From positions 1 through 8,226 of the forward strand of contig JACCXV010000101.1 of NCBI GenBank assembly GCA_013696835.1: DNA of 8,226 nucleotides. Reading direction: 5' to 3'. Positions 6,156 through 8,226 of this stretch are shown in pieces. A program made the translations under genes and the position numbers. Within the stretch, counting starts at the first letter, position 1, and every line of letters begins with the position of its first letter. The DNA is from Gemmatimonadota bacterium. GTDB lineage: Bacteria > Gemmatimonadota > Gemmatimonadetes > JACCXV01. The notes beneath the pieces were generated by a model, which was not told the origin of the DNA, ran no database searches, and worked only from the letters and a program-made list of their open reading frames with translations.

Positions 6156-7043
6156 CTGTACGTCTATTCGACCGGATACGACCCGGATTTCGGGGCGCAC
6201 GTCTTCCCGGTGGAGAAGTACCGGCTGATCTCCGAGGCGTTGCGCGCGGGAGGGGAACGGGACGAGGCCTTCGTCGAGCCCTCACCACCCTCGATGGCCG
6301 ACCTGAAGCTGGTCCATACGCCGCGCTACCTGGAGGACCTCCAGGCATGCCGCACGACCGAGCTCACTGCCTGGTCCGAGATTCCCCTGACGCCCGCGAT
6401 CGTCGACTTCTTCGTCCTCTCGGCGGGCGGGACGGTGCGGGCGGCCCGCGAGGCGCTCGAGCGAGGCTGGGCGATGAACCTCTCGGGCGGCTTCCACCAC
6501 GCCTTTGCCGAGCGGGCGGAGGGCTTCTGCTACGTGAACGACCTGGCCGTCGCCGCCCGCGTCCTGCAGCGGGAGGGCGGGGCCGCAAAGGTCGCGATCC
6601 TCGATTGCGACCTGCACCAGGGGAACGGCACCGCGCACATCTTCGAAGGTGACCCGTCGGTGTTCACCTTCTCCATCCACCAGTACGACCTCTACCCCTA
6701 CCCGAAGCAGAGGAGCGACCTCGACATTCACTTGCCAGCGGGAACGGGCGACGAACCCTATCTCGCCCACCTGCGGCGGGTCGTACCTGCCATCCTCCGG
6801 GACTTCGCCCCCGAGCTCGTCCTCTACCAGGGCGGGACCGACCCGTACGGGGACGATCAGCTGGGGAGCCTTGAGCTTACGCGCACGGGCATGTTCGAAC
6901 GCGACCGGCTGATCTTCGCGTCCTGCCGCGAGGCTGGAGTGCCCGTCGCCGGTACGCTGGGTGGGGGCTATGCGCGGCAGGTGCGGGACACGGTGGACCT
7001 GCACGTCGGCACCTGCCGTGCCGCGCGCGAGACCTTTGGCTGA
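6156..7043 (+). CDS. Histone deacetylase family protein (class IV/HDAC11-like), non-ATG start
   Basis: A 295-residue protein with the arginase/deacetylase fold signatures. Counting from 6156, it has the catalytic histidine pair H114/H115 (GGFHHAF) and GFCYVNDLAVA. Zinc ligands are D152 and H154 (DCDLHQGNGT) and D229 (GGTDPYGDDQLG), and the catalytic tyrosine is Y272 (LGGGYA). DCDLHQGNG resembles the class IV HDAC11 group and many bacterial homologues. All residues for zinc-dependent removal of acyl groups from lysine or small amines are present; the substrate is unknown. No ATG lies at a plausible start: ATG 5961 falls inside the antisense of the tRNA, and the next (MADLKL) would remove the first beta strand. 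CTG 6156 has GGAGG 5 nt upstream and gives the family-like start xYVYSTGYDPDFGAHVFP. TTG 6090, with AAGGCGG 5 nt upstream, is the alternative and adds 22 residues. Confidence 0.9.
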   Translation: MYVYSTGYDPDFGAHVFPVEKYRLISEALRAGGERDEAFVEPSPPSMADLKLVHTPRYLEDLQACRTTELTAWSEIPLTPAIVDFFVLSAGGTVRAAREALERGWAMNLSGGFHHAFAERAEGFCYVNDLAVAARVLQREGGAAKVAILDCDLHQGNGTAHIFEGDPSVFTFSIHQYDLYPYPKQRSDLDIHLPAGTGDEPYLAHLRRVVPAILRDFAPELVLYQGGTDPYGDDQLGSLELTRTGMFERDRLIFASCREAGVPVAGTLGGGYARQVRDTVDLHVGTCRAARETFG

Positions 7044-7108
7044 GGCCGGCCTTCCGGAGCGTGGTGGAGCGGCGTCACGGCAGGTCCCGTCTGTGCGCCG
7101 CGCTGCCG

Positions 7109-7150
7109 CCTCCGCGGTTCAGCCCCGAGGGTGCGCTGAACTCGCGGAGG
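7109..7150. repeat. Long imperfect inverted repeat between convergent genes
   Basis: CCTCCGCGGTTCAGC (7109-7123) is the reverse complement of GCTGAACTCGCGGAGG (7135-7150) apart from one extra base in the right arm. This gives a 15-bp stem with a single bulge and an 11-nt loop. It sits between two genes that converge, the position of a shared transcription stop or mRNA-3'-end-protecting structure. It could also be one copy of a dispersed palindromic repeat. Confidence 0.75.
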
Positions 7151-7164
7151 TGCAGACGACTGCA
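7151..7164. repeat. Short inverted repeat abutting the large hairpin
   Basis: TGCAG-ACGA-CTGCA is a perfect 5-bp stem with a 4-nt loop that starts at the base immediately after the larger inverted repeat. The two would form stacked hairpins in RNA of either strand. Alone it would not be significant. Confidence 0.4.
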
Positions 7165-7216
7165 GGAACGGCGTGGTGCGCGGAAGTCACATGCGGGCGG
7201 AGGGCTGCGCTCGCGA

Positions 7217-7861
7217 TCAGCGGTCGCCCGTGTACCAGGAGAAGCCCGTCTTCAGCTGGTAGTTGTTCGACGAGGGGAGGCCGTCGTCCGCGTTCTCGAA
7301 GCGCCGCTCGTACGAGCCCTCGAGGCGCACATCGAGACGGTCCGCGATCGGCAGCTTGACGCCGATCCCGGCTGCGGCCCCGAACTGCGCGAAGCTGTCG
7401 TCGGTCCCGGCGGCCGCGTCGTCTCCCAGGTTGATGTCCGTGAGCAGGTAGGAGGCACGCAGCAGGCCGTAGGCGACGGGATTGTCGGGGTCCCGCCGGA
7501 GGTGGATCAGGATGCCCAGGCCGAGGTCCAGGTTGGTGGCGCTCAAGTCGGCGTCATCGCTGCCGTCGGTGGGGTCCTCGATCTTCTCGTAATCGAGCCC
7601 GATCGAGGGCTCGATCGAGATCACCTCGGAGGCGTGATAGCCTACCCGGAAGCGCTGGATCGGTATGCCGATGCTCGTACGGTCGCCAAACTCGATGCTG
7701 GTGCCTGGATCGCCGGCGTCCTGGTCGAGGTCCTCGACGTTGCTGAACTCGACGCCACCGTCGAATCCCAGCTCGACGCCTCCAGCCCTGCCCTGGGCGG
7801 TCAGCGCGCTGGGGCTCGCCAGGAAGGCCAGCGCCAGCATGGTCAACATCAGACGGCTCAT
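7217..7861 (-). CDS. Small beta-barrel outer membrane protein with signal peptide
   Basis: A 214-residue protein starting at ATG 7861, preceded by AGGAG at 6-nt spacing; an in-frame start 13 codons further upstream lacks this. The N-terminus MSRLMLTMLALAFLASPSALTA is a Sec signal peptide, with cleavage likely after LTA before QG. The mature part alternates amphipathic strands with acidic, Asp/Gly-rich turns: VELGFDGGVEFS, then RFRVGYHA and ISIEPSIGLDYEKI, then LDLGLGILIHL, AYGLLRASYLL, GAAAGIGVKL, LDVRLEGSYERRF and LKTGFSWYT. This fits an OmpX/OmpA-like barrel of about eight strands in the outer membrane. The last residue is arginine, not the usual terminal aromatic, although FSWYT lies close to the end. 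Family-level function (adhesion, stability, small porin) cannot be told from sequence. It is probably transcribed alone from the promoter just upstream. Confidence 0.83.
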   Translation of the reverse strand: MSRLMLTMLALAFLASPSALTAQGRAGGVELGFDGGVEFSNVEDLDQDAGDPGTSIEFGDRTSIGIPIQRFRVGYHASEVISIEPSIGLDYEKIEDPTDGSDDADLSATNLDLGLGILIHLRRDPDNPVAYGLLRASYLLTDINLGDDAAAGTDDSFAQFGAAAGIGVKLPIADRLDVRLEGSYERRFENADDGLPSSNNYQLKTGFSWYTGDR

Positions 7862-7906
7862 CGTAGCTCCTCGTGTGTTTGGGAAGTGAGGATCTGACAA
7901 GCTCTT

Positions 7907-7935
7907 GAAGTACGCCGTCTAGCGTGAGTTGTCAA
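7907..7935 (-). promoter_or_regulatory. Candidate promoter of the beta-barrel gene
   Basis: On the minus strand a perfect -35 box TTGACA (7935-7930) is followed after 17 bp by TACTTC (7912-7907), a weak -10. It lies 46-74 bp upstream of the barrel start and just after the stop of the zinc-ribbon gene. The -35 is embedded in the small palindrome GTTGACAAC, which might also serve a regulator. Confidence 0.5.
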
Positions 7936-7947
7936 CCACGCAGCATT

Positions 7948-8226
7948 TCACGACACCCGGCTTTTCTCCCCTCCGATAGGCCCTGGCGGCTCGTCGGGAT
8001 CGTCCCATTTGAGGTACTCGAAGGCCGTGCGGCAAGCGTTGCACCAGTGCAGGGCCAGGCCCAGGGTCGAGCCGAAGGCGGATTCGAGCCGCGTGTCGTC
8101 GCTCCCGCAGAACGGGCAGCGGGCGACGCGAGGGGGTTGGTAATCGCGGGGCGCTTCCACGGCTGGGAAGAAGGTGAAGTTCGACAGGGCCTGCAAGCTT
8201 GCAGTACAGCCCGCTCTCCTCAGCCG
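7948..8226 (-). CDS. PaaD-like C-terminal zinc-ribbon protein (5' end outside window)
   Basis: A minus-strand frame is open from the right edge to TGA at 7950-7948, giving 92 codons here. It contains a four-cysteine ribbon, CPFC ... FGST ... CNAC, followed by AFEYLKW. Spacing and flanking residues match the C-terminal ribbon of PaaD (CPxCGS..FGSTxCKALxxCxxCxEPFxxFK), a factor needed for assembly or activity of the phenylacetyl-CoA epoxygenase complex. Here the extra cysteine-lysine after FGST is replaced by Gly-Leu. The only in-frame start inside the window is TTG 8196, with no well-spaced Shine-Dalgarno. The sequence upstream of it (LRRAG) faintly resembles the PaaD linker, so a DUF59 domain may lie outside the window. 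The alternative is a free-standing ribbon protein of 82 residues. The acidic/proline tail DDPDEPPGPIGGEK is not PaaD-like. No other paa genes are visible. Confidence 0.7.
   Translation of the reverse strand, partial: RLRRAGCTASLQALSNFTFFPAVEAPRDYQPPRVARCPFCGSDDTRLESAFGSTLGLALHWCNACRTAFEYLKWDDPDEPPGPIGGEKSRVS

Larger units (their letters stand above)
7044..7216. other. Convergent intergenic region
   Basis: This lies between the plus-strand deacetylase and minus-strand barrel gene, both of which end here. I see no coding sequence in it, only the inverted repeats described separately. Neither has a T-run, so classic intrinsic termination is not evident. Confidence 0.5.

Noticed and set aside
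7061..7897. 278-codon plus-strand frame opposite the beta-barrel gene
   Set aside because: Shadow frame. The minus-strand gene has a signal peptide, a Shine-Dalgarno and a promoter.

Overview
The window is very GC-rich (roughly 70% by eye) with dense bacterial genes. It encodes an outer-membrane-type beta-barrel with a signal peptide, so the host is probably a Gram-negative bacterium. GC-rich Myxococcota, Desulfobacterota or Binatota-like lineages would fit, but this is inference from gene content and composition; there is no rRNA or other phylogenetic marker.

Layout. (1) 1-3065, minus strand: a two-gene unit, an ABC1/AarF/UbiB-type membrane-anchored atypical kinase (1374-3065) followed after 3 bp by a DUF885-family putative metallopeptidase that runs off the left edge (1-1370). 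(2) 3066-3440: divergent intergenic region holding a small ORF with a good Shine-Dalgarno whose last 20 codons are a second, diverged copy of a class III cyclase N-terminus. (3) 3441-5831, plus strand: a large signalling protein of the class III cyclase / STAND ATPase / TPR type. It is open from end to end, but its middle is shuffled. The P-loop segment lies before, instead of after, the cyclase-to-ATPase linker. The P-loop itself is out of frame by one base, 51 bp of the linker are inverted in place, and the Walker B half of the ATPase is missing. (4) 5832-6061: a terminator hairpin and an initiator tRNA-Met on the minus strand with a strong promoter. (5) about 6156-7043, plus strand: a histone-deacetylase-fold enzyme with all catalytic residues and no ATG at a sensible start. 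(6) 7044-7216: convergent intergenic region with a large imperfect inverted repeat. (7) 7217-8226, minus strand: a small beta-barrel outer-membrane protein with its own promoter, preceded by the C-terminal part of a PaaD-like zinc-ribbon protein cut by the right edge.

The genes do not form one pathway. Apart from the kinase/DUF885 pair, they look like independent housekeeping and accessory units. The most notable content is the rearranged cyclase-ATPase locus with its neighbouring cyclase fragment, which reads as a record of recombination or template switching among paralogous signalling genes, or else as an assembly error. I found no CRISPR array, insertion sequence, phage gene or convincing new defence system.
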